Source: Erythrocercus mccallii (Eukaryota > Chordata > Aves > Passeriformes > Dicruridae). From it: DNA of 64,000 nucleotides. Numbering within the stretch: the first letter of the stretch is position 1; every line of letters begins with the position of its first letter. A program made the position numbers and the translations under genes. Location of the stretch: assembly GCA_013397435.1 (NCBI GenBank), contig VZRG01000440.1, forward strand, positions 143,322-207,321. Direction: 5' to 3'. Below the pieces are notes generated by a model that saw only the letters and a program-made list of their open reading frames with translations, made no database searches and had not been told where the DNA came from. Shown here piece after piece: positions 13,103 through 27,300 of this stretch.

Positions 13103-16100
13103 ATCAATGCTGTAGCAGTTCTTTTTCGAGAAAAATAATAAGTGAATTGCAGGGAAAAAGATCATAGCCCTAGAGGTGTCTTCCACTGCTGCTAGAGCCT
13201 GCTCATTGTTGATATTTTTCTTGACTCAATCCCTATGCATCTGTGAATTTTTCTACAGTCATGCCTTCTGAAGAGATTGAGAAATAGATATGACTTATGG
13301 TAAGTAATTTAATTTAGTATTGATTAGAGCCAAAGGTAATGACCTTGTCTGATACACTCTACACGATTCATAATTATTAGTGAATGTCCAGGCAGCAATC
13401 AGTGGAAATAAAATGACTGTGGAGTATTTTGTGACATGAGGGATGGAGCATGGAAAAGCTGGACTTGGACTGTGTAAACTCTTGCCAGTTCCTTATGCTA
13501 ATTTTATTGCCATGAACATGGCTAATCCTAAAGGCACACACACACACCTGATAACCTATATGCACCTCAGACTGGGAAACAGGATCTCACTTAATTGGTG
13601 AGAAAATAGTGGAAAAATGTTATTGGCTTGCCTCAAGATTTACTGGTTGTTTTCACAACTAAAAGCTTTGTAATTGTTGACTTTAACCTTTTACAGGGCC
13701 AGGTTATCGTGTTATGCTCCTAGTTGCCAAATTTGGCTTTAAATACATTGCAATAGGGAGTAAATCTCTCAATCAAACAAGGTAATTGAATCATATTAGA
13801 CAAAACCCTCAACAATGTAAACAAGTATCTAACATAGCCAGTCATGATGAGGTATTTAAGGCAAAGTAAATTAGAAGTACACTTTCTTTAGATTAATCCA
13901 AGCACCTCAAACTGGATTAAATTAGTAGTTTTCATCATAAATGCTTTTGCAGGAAAGGTGATATTATGTGAAGTTTTACTTAATGCATATTTCTTTAGTT
14001 GTAAATTTGACTTTATAATATTTGACTGCTTCTTTCATTTACAAAACAAAGCTAGATTCTGATTTTTTAAAATTGTTTTATTCTCTCTTTAGAAACAGCA
14101 TTAAAAGTATTTTCTGGAAATACATTTTAAATTTTTTTTTTCATACTTAATGAATACCAGTTCTTGATTCTTCCTGTTAAAAAGATTCATTGAAAGCCAA
14201 CCTTCGGGGTAAAGATTTTAAATAACAAATCTGAAAATAAAGTTCCTATTAAAGTACTGTAACATGCATTTATGCCATACATGTGTGGAAATGGTTTTGT
14301 TTGATTTGTGTTTCTCAAAAACTGAACACTCGGACTCTTGAAAGTAAGTCATTAAATTGATACAAATAGGCTAATAACTGCTAGTCAGTTTTGAAAGCTT
14401 TGGTCTGTGTGTAACTGTTCTCATACACATCACTGCAGTACCTTGTCTTTAAAGACCTTTATAATGCTTATGGAAGTGTAAGGCTGAATTTAACAAAATC
14501 AGTGTTGTATTGTTTGAAATACAGTAAATGCAAATGCCTGTCTTGTAGTATACCTTCATTTATTTTCCTTCTATCTGTACAGCCAACTTTCTGTAATGTT
14601 TCTCACTTGGAGAGTGGCCACCTATGGTGGCTGTTTATCCCAATGTGTACGCCCATGGATAGGCAGCCTCTGTCTGTAATCCAAACAGAAATTTTCATTT
14701 AAACAAACCCAAGTCTGCTGATCCTATCTCAGCAGGTGTAAATTAGGAAACTTGTGAAACTGATGATAGCTAAGGGGCTTGCAAACTCCAGAGCTAAAAT
14801 ACTTGGCAAGTTTGCATTAGGGACTACTCTAATTAACAAAGGACACACAAAACCAAAATAAGGGTAATTGCTGACAAATCATATTTAACTGGTGTAAAAA
14901 CATGTTTCAAGATAACATAAAATGGCATGCCCTGAATTCAGCAAATCTATAACCACAAAAAAAAATCTATAACCACTGTAGAACCTTTTAATTAGTAGAA
15001 TATTTTAATTATCAGAACTGTTAATTCTCTCTTTAAAAAGAGATGGTGAATTTTGTGCAGAAAATGAGTGTAGGGCCACTGGGAGGAGAGATAATCAAGA
15101 AGCCTATTAGTTTGGCATTTATGGATCAAGTATCATGGTTCTCAAGTTTATAAAATTTGTCTTCCATTTGTCTGACATCCTATTCTTGTATTCAAAGACC
15201 TCCCAAGTTAAAATCAGAAGTGTTGAAAAACTAAGAAGATACTTTTTGAAAGCTGCAGCATTTGTTGATGCACAAATTATTTCATTTGGTGTCACTTGCA
15301 GAATTAGAAAGAATAATTCTACAAATAAAATGTACTTCTGTGAGAAACTGTTAACAGGAGGGATAGTGTATAAAAACAGGGGAAAACCAGAGGGGAAAAC
15401 CATTATTTTCTTTCATTCTTGATATCTTTGTGCTTGCAGGTTTTTGCAGATTTGGGGACTGAGGGCTATAAACCATAAAATGCTGAAATCAGTCTAGCTT
15501 TGTTTATCTTATATGTCTGGGAAGAAGGAGAAATGGTAAGGAAAGGAAAGTCAGGAATTTTCTCAAAACATACATCCTATCTTGCATTTCTGTGCTTTGT
15601 CTGCAGTGTGTATCCTTTTTGGTAAAATAGTTTATATGTGGTAGATAATAAATGGAAACAATGTAATGCAGGTGAACAGTTATTTTGTGTTACGGCAATT
15701 ATTTTTACTAACACAGTTACTTCCATCCCATTTCCAGACATACACATAAACAAAGACATTTCTATTTTCTTTCTATGTTTTGCAAGCCCCTTCCCCAAAT
15801 ATTAGATTGGCGTCTGCCTTTAACATGATAATGGTATAAAACAGTGTTACTTGTGTTCAAAATGGGAAACTTTTTCAGTAAGTTAACTACTCTGGGTTGT
15901 ATCTTTAGCAGGATCTCTGCATTTGAGTTCAGCACAGTTGTTAAGCAAGTTTGAATCTGCTGCTTTTCTGCAAAGCGTGGCCTTCAGGAGAAATTTTTCT
16001 GAAGACTTGCTAACTGAGGCCTGCACAGTCAGATTGTGTGCCCAAATAAAAACCCTCAACATAATGGAAGGCTGATGTGAAAGTAAAACTCCTGATGGGG

Positions 16101-19100
16101 CATATTTGGGTGTTCCATACTGGTTTGATGGGTTGTGGGCAAACCCTGCCTTCTAGTTGAGCTGGTGTTTGATGCCATGGCTGATGTAGATTTGCAAGTG
16201 TTGAGCTGAATTGTTCATGTAGCATTTTAAGTCCAAAATGGGACTTGCTACTGCTCCACATCTTTTTTTGGGAGCAAGAGAATATTTTTACTGCATAATT
16301 TGGGTGATACCTGCATTGCACATGTGGGGCGCAGTGGAAATCCTGTTTCCTGATTACTGCCTAAATGCACCAGCTCATGGAGTTAAGTGCAATCCTGTCA
16401 CAGTAGCTCCATGTGATCCAATGTAACCCATTTCTCTCTGCTGCTGTCCTCCATGCAAGATCGATTCTACAGAACTAGGTCCTGTTTCCCCAATCTGCCT
16501 TGTCTGCACGAGGACAAACTGTGCTTTGTTTGCAGAATCTTGGTCTTACCAGGGCATAAGAACAGTGGAAAAACACATGTGGGCCTCCTGGAGACTACTG
16601 ATGTGCTACAGAAAGGGAGGAGTCAAAGACCTTCACTTTGTGGCTGCTTTGGTGACAGCGTGGCCATGCTGTGTGTTTACAGCATGGCAAGTACAAAACT
16701 AGTAATTTTTAGTGATTGAAAAGTGGTATTGAATAGAACAAAACATTCCTTCAGTTACATTATTAATAATGATAGTATGAGGGGGGATTGGCATCAGTTG
16801 CTGACGAGGTAAATATGTTTTTTTAAAAGCATGTTTTAAACATAGAAACACAAGTGTATGTTTGCAGGGCTGAGGGGAAGCCTGAACAAACCCGGATTCT
16901 TCATTTCCTGGCATAACTTCTTGGGAAAAGATCTGTGGGAACAGGGAATTTACTGTCCATCTTTACCCAGGTGGAAGAACTGTTCTGCAAGAAAGTTCTT
17001 CTGCTCAATGTTTGCCTATTTTGTTACAGAGCTGAGGATCTTTTAGTGTTAATAAGACATGGAACAGTGAGAAAACACTCAGATTCCTTGCAATATAATT
17101 AAGCACAAAATGCCAAAAAAAGTTTAGACTTCAGGCTGCTGCTGGGCCACCTGTCTTGGTTTCCTAACCTTCTGGCCTCTGTCTGCCCTTTAGATGACAG
17201 ATTAGCTGTGAACATCCTCTATAAAAGGAAATAGTGTTCTATAAAATTCACACCAGTGTTTCCAATTTAGTATCAGAGTCAGGACATCCTAAAATAAAAT
17301 TTGTTTCAAAAATAGGTTAGAGGGGGGATGTCAGGGTTAAATGCAAACAATCTACTGGTGTCAGTTAATTTTGTGAGAAAACGTGCATGGAAAAGCAGTT
17401 TAAAGTCTTGTTCAGGTGCAGTAGTTTTTTTGCTGATGGGGAGTAAAGCAAAGCAAAACAATAATAGCATGTGCTGTGAATCAAGTGTGATAAAGAAGAG
17501 TTCCTATAGAGCAAAACAGGAAGTTTAAAAAAGGCCAAACAATTGATCTTTGAGGACAGGAATGATATTTTAATTTTAACTTTTTTTTGGCTTTAATTTA
17601 GAATTTACAAAGTGATGCAAATCATTGCCAGTAAATATCATTTTAGTGTATTCAATGCACATATGTTTGTACATTAAGAGATATGAAAATATTTTAAATA
17701 TTTAATTTTTTTTCTGCAAATGAAATACTGAGGGTTTTAGATACCTGAGGTGTGTGAATCATGATATTAATTTGCTTACACTACTCTTTATCTTCCCACT
17801 ATGTTTTCTTTCCCCCTGGGTTGTACTGCAAAACCTTTGTCTAAGATTTCCAAGAATTTTATTCTAAGGACTTTTTTTCCCTTCCATTGTTAAGATTTTT
17901 CCCTTGGAAATATTATTTTCCAGATCTAATCTGTAGCTGAGGATGGTTTTTTGAAGTCTTTGCAAAAACAATTGTCTTACATTGTTAGTAGTCTTTGGTC
18001 AAAAATTGAACTGTATTTTGACATACAGCTTATCTAGGCATTTGCATTTTGAATACATTTATTTTTACAATATTATTATCATTTGTCTATTTTAATAAAA
18101 TAAGACATCCTTATGTAATTAATAATTAGTCTGATTGTTTAATTATGATATAATTCATAATAGTACAGTCTGATAGTTTGTGTAATTTAAAAACTGTGTT
18201 CTGTAGTGACAATTACAGTAATATATAATTGAACAATACATGATACAATATATTATGTAAGTTCATCAATTAAAACTACCTCATAATTACTTCAATATTC
18301 AGAATAATCTTAGAGTCTTAGATATTTTATCTTCAATATTGTGACAAAATGGTTTAACCAACACGTAAGTACTGTCGTTGATATTTATCTTCTGAATATT
18401 TGGCTTCAACTTTCAGCCTTTGGGTCTTACTGCATCTTTGTTAGTAGCTTGAAAAATGTTGTGTCCCACTGTTCTCCATCCAGGTTCTTAAAGAAAATGA
18501 TCAAATCATTGCTCCAGCTTTTCTCTGTTAAGCTGAAAAGATTGAGTCTCTAAATCCTGCACCATCAAACCTCTAAATCATCCCTGTACACATTTTTGAT
18601 GTAATTGTAGTTGATCAACATTCTTTTTAACATATTATATTAAAAAAAAACCCCAGGTTATGCTTTAAAAAAAGAAAAGAAGGATGCAACACTGCCAAAC
18701 ATGGAGTTAAAGGAACTACTGTGCTCCTGTTTTCTGCTCCTGCTTAGTAGTCTTCATTTTAAACATCTCAGAATCACAGTAGCCCCTCTGGGCACAGAAT
18801 TCGCTAAAACTCCATGTTGATTTGATGATGACTCTTTTCAGTGCTTCTGATCACCAGAGCAGAAGTCACTGCCTTTGTTCCTATGCATGACTTTCATTTG
18901 CTTATCTTAAAAGGAGTGGGGTTGCTTGTGTCCATGCTACCATGTGATCTTGATTGCTCTGTAACAGTGAACTCTACCCTTCCTGTTACTTGCCTTTTCT
19001 CACTCTTCATGTCTTCTCCAGCGACTTTTATTTCTTCCAGAAGCATTAAGTTGGAGGTGATGAGAACTGATCCTGTAGACTCCCGTGGAAAACACGGTTT

Positions 19101-19733
19101 ATGTCCTGATATCCTGTGGCTTTGTTAGCCCAATGCTGAGCCTACCCTGCCTGTAAGCAAGTGCCAGTGCTTTTGGATGGGGGTTACACAGCCAGCATGG
19201 CTTTGGCTGCCATCGCAGTAAGAGTCATGAGAGCATGGGTGGAGCAGGTATGAAACTGCTTTAATTTGGGGATCTGCACATGCTGCACTGACACTATTTG
19301 TTACTATCAGCTGGACTTGTAACGACATCAAAAATCTGTCAAACCTGTTCCCGTGATCTAATGTAAACACACATAAATTAGCATGTAATTACTGTTCTTA
19401 GCTTTCTTATTCACTTAGTACTGCTGCTGGCACTGGTTTATTTTATCCCGGATTTTTTAAAGGTTGGCAGGTCCTACAGCATTGAAGATATCTCAGTTAT
19501 ATTTGCTGTTTAATGACACAGATTGACTTGCTTTAAGTCTGAGTATTTTGTGGCATCCTCTGAGCTGAAAATTGTGAAGCATTCCTCTGCCACTTGCTTT
19601 TCTAACACATTGTCCCAACCTGATTGAACAAATAATATCCAAATTTAAAGCTTTATATTGAAGCCTCCTTAAATATTTCTGAAAAAAATTAGAATTTCAT
19701 GATAGAATAGACTAGAATTCAAATAGAATTTTC

Positions 19734-19782
19734 AATATGCTAAAAGCTGTGATCTTGGGTTTCAGAGCTCAGTGATTTCCAG
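19734..19782 (+). repeat. 49-bp direct repeat, copy 1
   Basis: Matches 22434-22482 at 47 of 49 positions (differences at 19767 and 19774). Both copies contain GCTGTGATCTTGGGTTTCAG. Flanking sequence on either side does not align between the copies, so the shared block is sharply bounded. It is not recognised as a CR1 or LTR piece. Confidence 0.85.
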
Positions 19783-20814
19783 CCTTATGGTATGATTGCA
19801 TCTGATTTACCATGCATAAAACAGGCTAGTGAGTTATTCATTGTACATTTCTTCTGTGTCCAAATTATCACAGAAAATTTATGATAGTACTATTACATTG
19901 TCTTTATTCTTAGTTTACTTAAAAATAGTTGTCCGTCTTTTCTCATGGCATTTATTTTATGATTATTTTATGGTTTTTATGATTTTTTAATAATTGTAGT
20001 TAGTTTTATTCTCTGTAAGTTTACTTTTGAAATTATTTTTCTCTCAGATTGTGGCTTCTTGAGAAAGTGTCTCATTTACAAATTATTATGCTTTAAAAAT
20101 ATTGTTTTGCAACTGTTACCACTAAACCATGATTAACTTTGTGACACTGACCCTTGAAGATGGCTGATACAGATATGAATCTCTATATGCTTTTGTGTGC
20201 ATATGTGTACAGATATCTAGGGAAGGCTCTTCTGTGGTGTCTTTGGCAACATAAATTGTGAGGTTTCCAACATGCTTCTTTTGCCCCTTTTGTTTTGTCT
20301 TTAATTTCTGAAGATAAATTTTGGAACATGGAGACCTATTTATGCTTGTGACCATTAAGGGCAGTGTAATGAGTATACTTTTCTATGTCAAAACAAAAAA
20401 AGAGGCAAAACTCTTGTTATCAAGATCTAGAAATGATAAAGCTCGTATTATTGGCTCAGCTGATTCCATTTAAGGTTTCTGAATAGTACCAGAGGGCTCT
20501 GTAACCCATCTTTTCCGGCTTTGGTCGCAATTTCGCAACTGCCCCTCCTCTTGTACCTTTCAGAGGAGAGTGGATAACACCAAAGGAGACCTGCAGCCTC
20601 TCCTTTTGCATCCTTGACTGGCTCAAGGTTTAGGCAATACCTCAGGGTAAAATGCTGCTGGGGGGTCTCAGAGCAGACTACACAATAGAAATGCAGTTGA
20701 TCTTTGAAAGATCTGACTGAACTTTAGTTAAGACCATGTTCCAGTTCTTTTGAATGAGTAGATGCCACCCTGTAGTTTGATACAGAGCTGCTGAAAGCTT
20801 TTTCCATGTCTGAT

Positions 20815-20990
20815 TGAGATGCAGGTTGTGCAGGAAGCAGCATCTTCCCCTTCTCCATCCTCGGGCACAGCAGCATCCCTCCTCTCCCCGGGAGCGCAGG
20901 GAACAGTCCTCCCTCCGCCTGGATCCGGGAGTGAGAAGCCTTCAGCGCTTAGCCTGGCATCCCGTCCGAATCTGCTCGAGGGCATGGGAA
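20815..20990. promoter_or_regulatory. GC/CpG-rich patch
   Basis: A ~175-bp GC-rich stretch with about nine CpGs (for example CCCCGGGAGCGC and GATCCGGGAG), standing out from AT-rich neighbours. It could be a regulatory element or an old GC-rich insertion. No promoter motif or exon structure could be assigned. Confidence 0.3.
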
Positions 20991-22433
20991 TCTGGCAATT
21001 GCCCAGCTGGTTTAGGATCACAGAATACATGATATTCTGATTAAGCAGCCACCTGAGGTAGGCAAAGAACACAAAGAGGGAAATTTCTCTACTTGCTTGA
21101 TTAGGGCAGTTACCAACCCAAAACAGCCCAAAAGGCAGAAGGTCTGTGGTATTTCCATTTCGAGTAATGCAGGTCCTTTGTAAATGCACAAATAAAGAGA
21201 CCTTGTAGAAACAGTTTGTAAAACAAGGAACACTGGGAAAGTACAACAGCTCCTCCTTAGCCACAGATGCTTGACCTCTGTATCCCTTTATTCAGATGGC
21301 TGCATTTTCACCTTTATTTACTTGCTGCACTTAGACAAGAATAAGGGCACCCTGATGCTGCCTTTTCTTCTTTTTTTTTTCTTCTATAATTTTTTTTGCT
21401 CTCAGATATTTGTTGCATCTGTTTCCTGTTGAGGAAGGTTAGTGCTGCCTTTTGTCCAGCAGGTGGAAGACTTGCTGCAGTATGTATAGCCCAGCAGCCA
21501 GGCTATATATAAACATTTAAAAAGGATACAGGAGTTTGAAGTCATTTGGGCAAGGAGATGCTATTAAATAGACAGGTTTCAATTAATATGGGGTTTTTTG
21601 CAATCACTTTGTTAGTCAAGGAGATATAATGTAGAGTTAAAAGAAAGGCAATCTCTGCACCAAAATTTGAAAACCTGAATTCAATACTGAATCCAGGAGA
21701 TACTACTAGGGTAAATCCCAGGACTATAAATAGCTGTGCAGGGCCTGCTGGGTTTTATTCTATATTTGTGGTGTCATCACAGCTGTAGAATGTAACTTGT
21801 CTTGAGTTCAGCATACACTTCCCCTAAGCACTTGCAGTTGGCAGATTTAGAAGGACTTTCTTGAAGTTCAGTGGGACAGTATGTTTACCATATTTTTGAT
21901 CAGGGAGAATACATTTGCAAACATTGGAGGTATCTCTGTCCAGGAAACATAGGGAAGGCCACAGGACTTACTGTGACTGATGTGCAACTGAGCAGACAAG
22001 ATACTGCTTCTGAACCTGTGAATATTACCCAGCCGGTTGTGTTGTGTTGATCTTCTTAGAAATGCTCTAGAATGTGCCTAGAGATATCTGATACAGGAAG
22101 AAAGAGAAGTTTAAAGTTGCTTTTAAGAAGTAATTAGCTGTGTGAAGAAATTTATTTGTATAAAGTAGCTAAGGATTAGTTTAAAATTCATATACATTGT
22201 ACATATTAAAGTGAAGGAATTTATGAAGAGATGAAATAAGATCTGTAGTGGGGGTTTTTTTGGCTATGAAGCTATAAAACATCTTTATGTGATTGGTGTG
22301 AACTAAAGGAAAAATTGAAAAGGTATGTTTTATGGATAAGGTAAGGTTGGTGTTGTGCAGAGAACTGGAATGAGAACCAAGAACTAATGGATTTAACAGA
22401 CCTAATAATATAGATACACTTTTGAGTGCCTGT

Positions 22434-22482
22434 AATATGCTAAAAGCTGTGATCTTGGGTTTCAGATCTCAGTAATTTCCAG
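22434..22482 (+). repeat. 49-bp direct repeat, copy 2
   Basis: Second copy of the block at 19734-19782, in the same orientation and exactly 2,700 bp downstream. The only differences are a T at 22467 and an A at 22474. Confidence 0.85.
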
Positions 22483-23284
22483 TATTTCAATGGCTCAGTG
22501 GCTTAGAATTAATAATTAGAGACAACAACATTGTTTTCATCTGACAGAGTGCAGCTATTTGGGAGATGAGGATGGTTGTGCTGATTTCAAGTGGATGAAC
22601 AAATGCTACAGAAGAACAGGATTTGGGCTAACAATGACATGTTGAGTGTTTTGAGAGGCCCTTTTAGAGAAAGGAGGAGACAAAGATGTGTTTCTGTTAG
22701 ACTCATGAATTTGACTGAAATTGTAAGAATCTGGCAAAGAGTAGGGTATGACGGTAATGATTCAATGAAATATATACTTGTTTTCCAAGCATGACTGTTT
22801 TTATCAAAGGTATGTGTCTCCTAAGGAAATTCAGATAGAAAGTGAAAGAGTTACCCTACTGAATGTCATGGTTGCAAGGTAAGATTTTTCTTATTTTTTT
22901 TTTCCTAGTTGTACAAAGTGTGACAAAACTCTGCAGTGGTTTTGTATATAAGACTATTACCACTTTTATGCTACTGTTTGCTCACCAAAAATTTAATATT
23001 CTGGTCATTTAGAATTTGGTGTCCTGGGGTTGCGAAAATGCTGAAACTGTGTGTGTAATAGGAAAAGAAGCATGTTAGTAGACTACTAGAGAGATACTTC
23101 TAATGCCTATTACAATTCACGATTTAAATCCTGTGACAGATACATAACATTCCTTCTTCAGGTGAATTATTGTGTATTTAAGCTCTGTTTGACTTGAAAA
23201 GCTAGTTCTTTGTTAGTCTCTGTTTACAATATGATGATAACCTATCACTGAGCAAGATGCCTGGACAGCCCTTCTGCTACTTGG

Positions 23285-23302
23285 GTCTCACAGCTGTGAG
23301 AC
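23285..23302. repeat. Perfect 18-bp palindrome with E-box core
   Basis: GTCTCACAGCTGTGAGAC is identical to its reverse complement and has the E-box CAGCTG at its centre. Short palindromes of this size can arise by chance; it may be a bHLH-type binding site. Confidence 0.6.
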
Positions 23303-25269
23303 TGAGCTCACAAGAAGGCTGAATGGCTCACAAGGGATTAGAATAGTGCCTCTGCTTGTTTTGTTGCTAAGAATGAGAATTTAAGGCCTTAAGAATGAAA
23401 GGCATTAGTGGATGAAACGTTCTGCTTGCTACATCTTATTGGAGCAATTGAAGTGTGTGTTACATGATTTATAACGTTTGCATACAGAGAGAAGTGTGCA
23501 ACCTAATTGCAGATATTGTCGTGAAGTGATAGGTGTGCTTTTCTTTTAATAACAAAATATTGTGAAACTCTTAGTCATTTCATTTAACTTATCACAGATG
23601 AACTTACCTGTGAGGTGAGAAACACTGTTCAGGCAAATCCCAAAGCCTTTCGGATATTTGTTTGTGGAAATTCTGTGGACTCGTGTACAGCCATGAAAGA
23701 TGATCTATGTTTTAAAGAAAATGTTTCTCTTCAGGTGATAATGAGCTGGGATCCCAGCTCTGCCTCTTCTTAGATGAATAAACCTAGTCTTGTGCCAGAC
23801 TCATGGAAATCACTTGGTAGGATTCTAGAATCAGAACATTTTTTTTCCCTTGCTTGCCTTGGCACAAAGTTTTAAGGATGTGTGATTGATAGCTGTGATA
23901 CAGATTTCATCAAAGGAGGAAGAAGAAAGCATTCAGATCAGCATTTTTGTCCAGCTACATGTTTTCTCTGAAACAAAGAATAATTTATGAAGTGGAAGCA
24001 CTTATTCTGACAACAGGGATGTTGCTTACCTCTCTTAAGACACTGGTAGTACAGGAGCTTCTTGTTCCCCCAATAATTAAGTCAGATGCTTTCTCTGTGC
24101 CTGCTCTATGCTCCTGCCATTGGTTAGATTGAAGAGTGGCACCAACAGAGGAATTCTGTGTTGTTTTAAGCACTGTGTTTCACTGTGGCGCCAAGTCAAG
24201 TATCCTGATGGAGTTTGGTGTCTTCCAGACTCTTTGACCTGTCTTAAAAATCGATGTGAGAGGGTACAAACCCCCTAATTTAGGGAGCAGCAGAGTGTTT
24301 GACAGCAGATGCATGTGAGTTCAGTATTCTGCCTTCCCTCTTAGTTGTTTTTCATCTACTCCAGTACATTCTGCTCCTTATATCATTAATATATCCTTAA
24401 TAAGGAGAAAGAAGAGGAACATTTGGGATTCCTTGATTCAATGTGTGTTGCTTACGCTTGTTTTGATGTTGGACAGATGCCTGCAACTGGAGGTTTGTAT
24501 GGCATCTTATTGATCCCACTACTTACTCAAAAAATAAGGTGACATGTAGGATCTTTATTACTTAGAACACAGAAATGCAGCATATCATAGAGGCAATGCT
24601 AATATTAATTTTAAAGCCTTTATAATTCTGCACATAACTTTTTAGTGCCACAGGCTTTTTTTCTAAAGATGTATACAACATGTCTGGTTTTATGCAACTT
24701 GAAATCATGAATCTAAGTATTTTTGGTTTGGATGTAATTCTCTTTTAGAAACAGATTTTCTTCCCTGTTCTAGAAGTTTGTACCGTATGGGCCTGTCTTA
24801 ATTTTTGTTTTCGTTATACTTCCATTGTGGTGTAGCAGAACCTTTGGAGCATAATCAACACATTTATTTTTGGTAGAGTACTTTTACAGGACTGTAGAAA
24901 CAGTCTGTCCTGTATAGCTGCCTACACTGGTGAGTGAGCCAGAAAACCTTTTAAATAAACAAAAAAACCCACCAAACAACTGCAGAGTTTAACAGGAGAT
25001 ATGTTAAGATTAACCATAATTGTAATCAAATAGCTTTCCTTCTCATGTTCCTCTGCCTTCATCTTTCTCACATTGGAAATACTTGAAGTGGCAAAGATTT
25101 GAGGTGTAGTGTCTGACAGGCAGTAGTGTCACTGTGCTTGTGTACTTCTGTGTTGGCTTTTACAGGAACTGCACAACTGAGGCTATCATACCATTCATTG
25201 ATTTTATGTAGCCAAACAGTGCCGTAACTATCTCAGTAGATCGAACAGATTATCTGTTTAGTTACTTGT

Positions 25270-25530
25270 GAATGTCAGGGCGTGACACGGGCATGTGGCC
25301 TTCTGAGGCCCTGACTTCTGGAGCTGCACAGTGTCCCCAGGCAGTCCCAGGGCAGGAGGGAGCAGCAGGGCAGCCCCAGGCATCAGGCATCTCCGGGGGA
25401 TGGAGACCAGCCCTGCTGCAGCCTGACTGGGGCAGGGTCTGACAGCCCCAGGAGCTGATGTGGGGTCCTGAGACCCGGGCAGAGTGTGAGTCCTGGGTGA
25501 AGCTGGTCAGGGCCAGGGAACCCTCTTAGT
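25270..25530. other. GC-rich, CpG-poor patch
   Basis: About 260 bp rich in CCCCAGG and GGGGCAGG words, with few CpGs. It resembles an isochore-type local GC spike or a decayed repeat rather than a CpG island. The open frame at 25383-25643 (minus) falls in it and has no recognisable content. Confidence 0.3.
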
Positions 25531-27039
25531 GCCATCAAAGCTCCAGCGTTAAAATGGCTTGGCAGGACTTGATATCTTTTGAGTTTCATGCTGTTGTTCA
25601 GGAGAGACCCTGTTAAAAAGACATGACAAGAATTCAAAACCATCTGGCAGTTTTGGAATATGGAAAAACACAGAGCAGTTCACTACATTTTTGGTAAAAG
25701 CACAGCTTTCTTCTGGAGGAAAACAGCTGCTGTATGAGACTTGCATCTCCATTGCAAGAGATAATTTGAAAGGTGTTAAAAGTGCCACTGAAGTTTTTAT
25801 CTTCTGCCATTTTATAGTTCATTCCTGCAAACAGATATGACTTTATACACTATTTACTAGAATGCAGTGTATAAACAGGATATTTTCTACATCAGCTGCT
25901 AAGTGGGAAGTGCTTGGGGGACTAAAGTCTAGCAGGGGGATGAGAAATTTAATTTATGTACATCCTTGAATTTTTAACAGTGAAAGTGGTGCAACTGTGC
26001 TTGAAAATCTTCTCTTCAGTTGAAATTAATGAATACAAATCCAGTGTCTTTTTTTCTAATATCAGTTCACTCTCATTTGAGGCAGCAGGCGTTAATACTT
26101 TAAGAATACCCTTTACAAGGAATAACTAGAAAATCACAGAGAGATAGCTGAAAGGATATTTTTGTTAATTTGGTTTATTGAAACAGAAACATTCTCCACA
26201 ATAATGGAATTTCAGTGGAAGTCTGTCAAAGAAGTATTTGTGTCATTTGTTCATATATACATTTATTCTTGGCAAAATCTGTTTACAGATTTTGAACTCA
26301 GTTCTTCATGCCAGCAGAGTAGTTGGGGTTTGAACACACTATGCCCTCTTAATTAAAGTGAAATTTGCACTGAACAGTTCTTGTTTCTTCTGTGGCTAAG
26401 TAGGAGTTGTCTCTTGGCAGAGTATATTGATTTGCTGCATCAGTAGACTGTCAAATAACTCCTCTTTTACCTTAACACCAAATTTTATATTTTCATTTTA
26501 TCTTTATTTTACTTTCATTCCTGTTTTATTTCTTCACATTCACATTTACCTCTTTGCATCAACAGTGAAGATAATGGGAAGGAGTAATTTTCTGACAATA
26601 TAGAACATTTCTTTCCTTTTTCCCCTTCAGTTATTTATGTTCTATTTCTATTTTGTTTTCTTACAACTTTTTGTATGGATTACTTTAAGATTTGCTTGCT
26701 ACATGGTAAGTCCATATAGGGAGGCTACGAGGGATATTTCTAGAAGCAAATCATGCCTCCACACTTTGCTATTTGGCACAGGTGGCATTACAAAGATTGC
26801 TGCTTCTTTGAGTTTTTATTGAAAACAGACTTTGACGGGGTGGTCAGTGAGAGGACCTTCCTCTAGGTTCTGGACACGGACTTCTCTTTGGTAATACACA
26901 AGGAGGTAGAACTTTCATTAGTGCATGGATATTACACTCTACCTCAGTCTGTGTCAACACATGCAGCAGGACCTTTAGGGGCTCTGCAGTTTCCTCACTG
27001 CAGGTGGAGCATCACTCCTGGCAGAGTTCGTCTAGCTTG

Positions 27040-27300
27040 CAGCTAGAATATTATGTTCATTTTCAGAACTCCAGTACAAAAAAGAACAATAAACTGGGGT
27101 GTGTTCGTGAAGAGCCACGGAGGCAGCTGGGGAGCCTGTTTCATGTGACTTCATTGGGACAGGGTTTTTAAGGAGGAAAAGGTCTCAATACTGATTTTCC
27201 TACAGCTCAAGAGAGACACACTGTAATGCTCTCTGACAGAGAAAAGAGGCATATTTTCCTGGGCAACAAAATGAACCATGAGATTCTGGCTTTAGTGTAG
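27040..27300 (+). mobile_element. Probable old CR1 LINE fragment (plus strand)
   Basis: GAATATTATGTTCATTTTCAG followed by CTCCAGTACAAAAAAGAACA and GTGTTCGTGAAGAGCCACGG parallels the CR1 segment that normally reads roughly 'tactgtgttcagttctgggc ... cagtacaagaaagac ... gtccagcgaagggccacg'. Similarity fades after about 27180. It is much more diverged than the copy at 37240, so both boundaries and the call are tentative. Confidence 0.5.

Larger units (their letters stand above)
13103..27039. other. Intergenic DNA, mostly unique
   Basis: No supported gene. AT-rich, with an especially AT-rich section at about 17550-18320. The longest open frame (20728-21264, minus, 178 codons) crosses a GC-rich patch and has no domain, repeat or signal I recognise; I treat it as chance. 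Listed separately are a repeat pair (19734-19782 and 22434-22482), a GC patch (20815-20990), a palindrome (23285-23302) and a second GC patch (25270-25530). Confidence 0.65.

Noticed and set aside
13538..13548. CA-repeat microsatellite; also 47962-47971
   Set aside because: Only five or so dinucleotide units each; too short to annotate as a microsatellite of note.
16010..17046. A cluster of open frames on both strands suggesting an exon group
   Set aside because: Frames are mutually overlapping on opposite strands, none resembles a known protein, and no consistent splice-site chain was found.
20728..21264. A real gene on the minus strand (178 codons)
   Set aside because: No domain, no homologue recognised, no splice or promoter context; composition follows the GC patch it crosses. 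Kept only as a low-interest finding.
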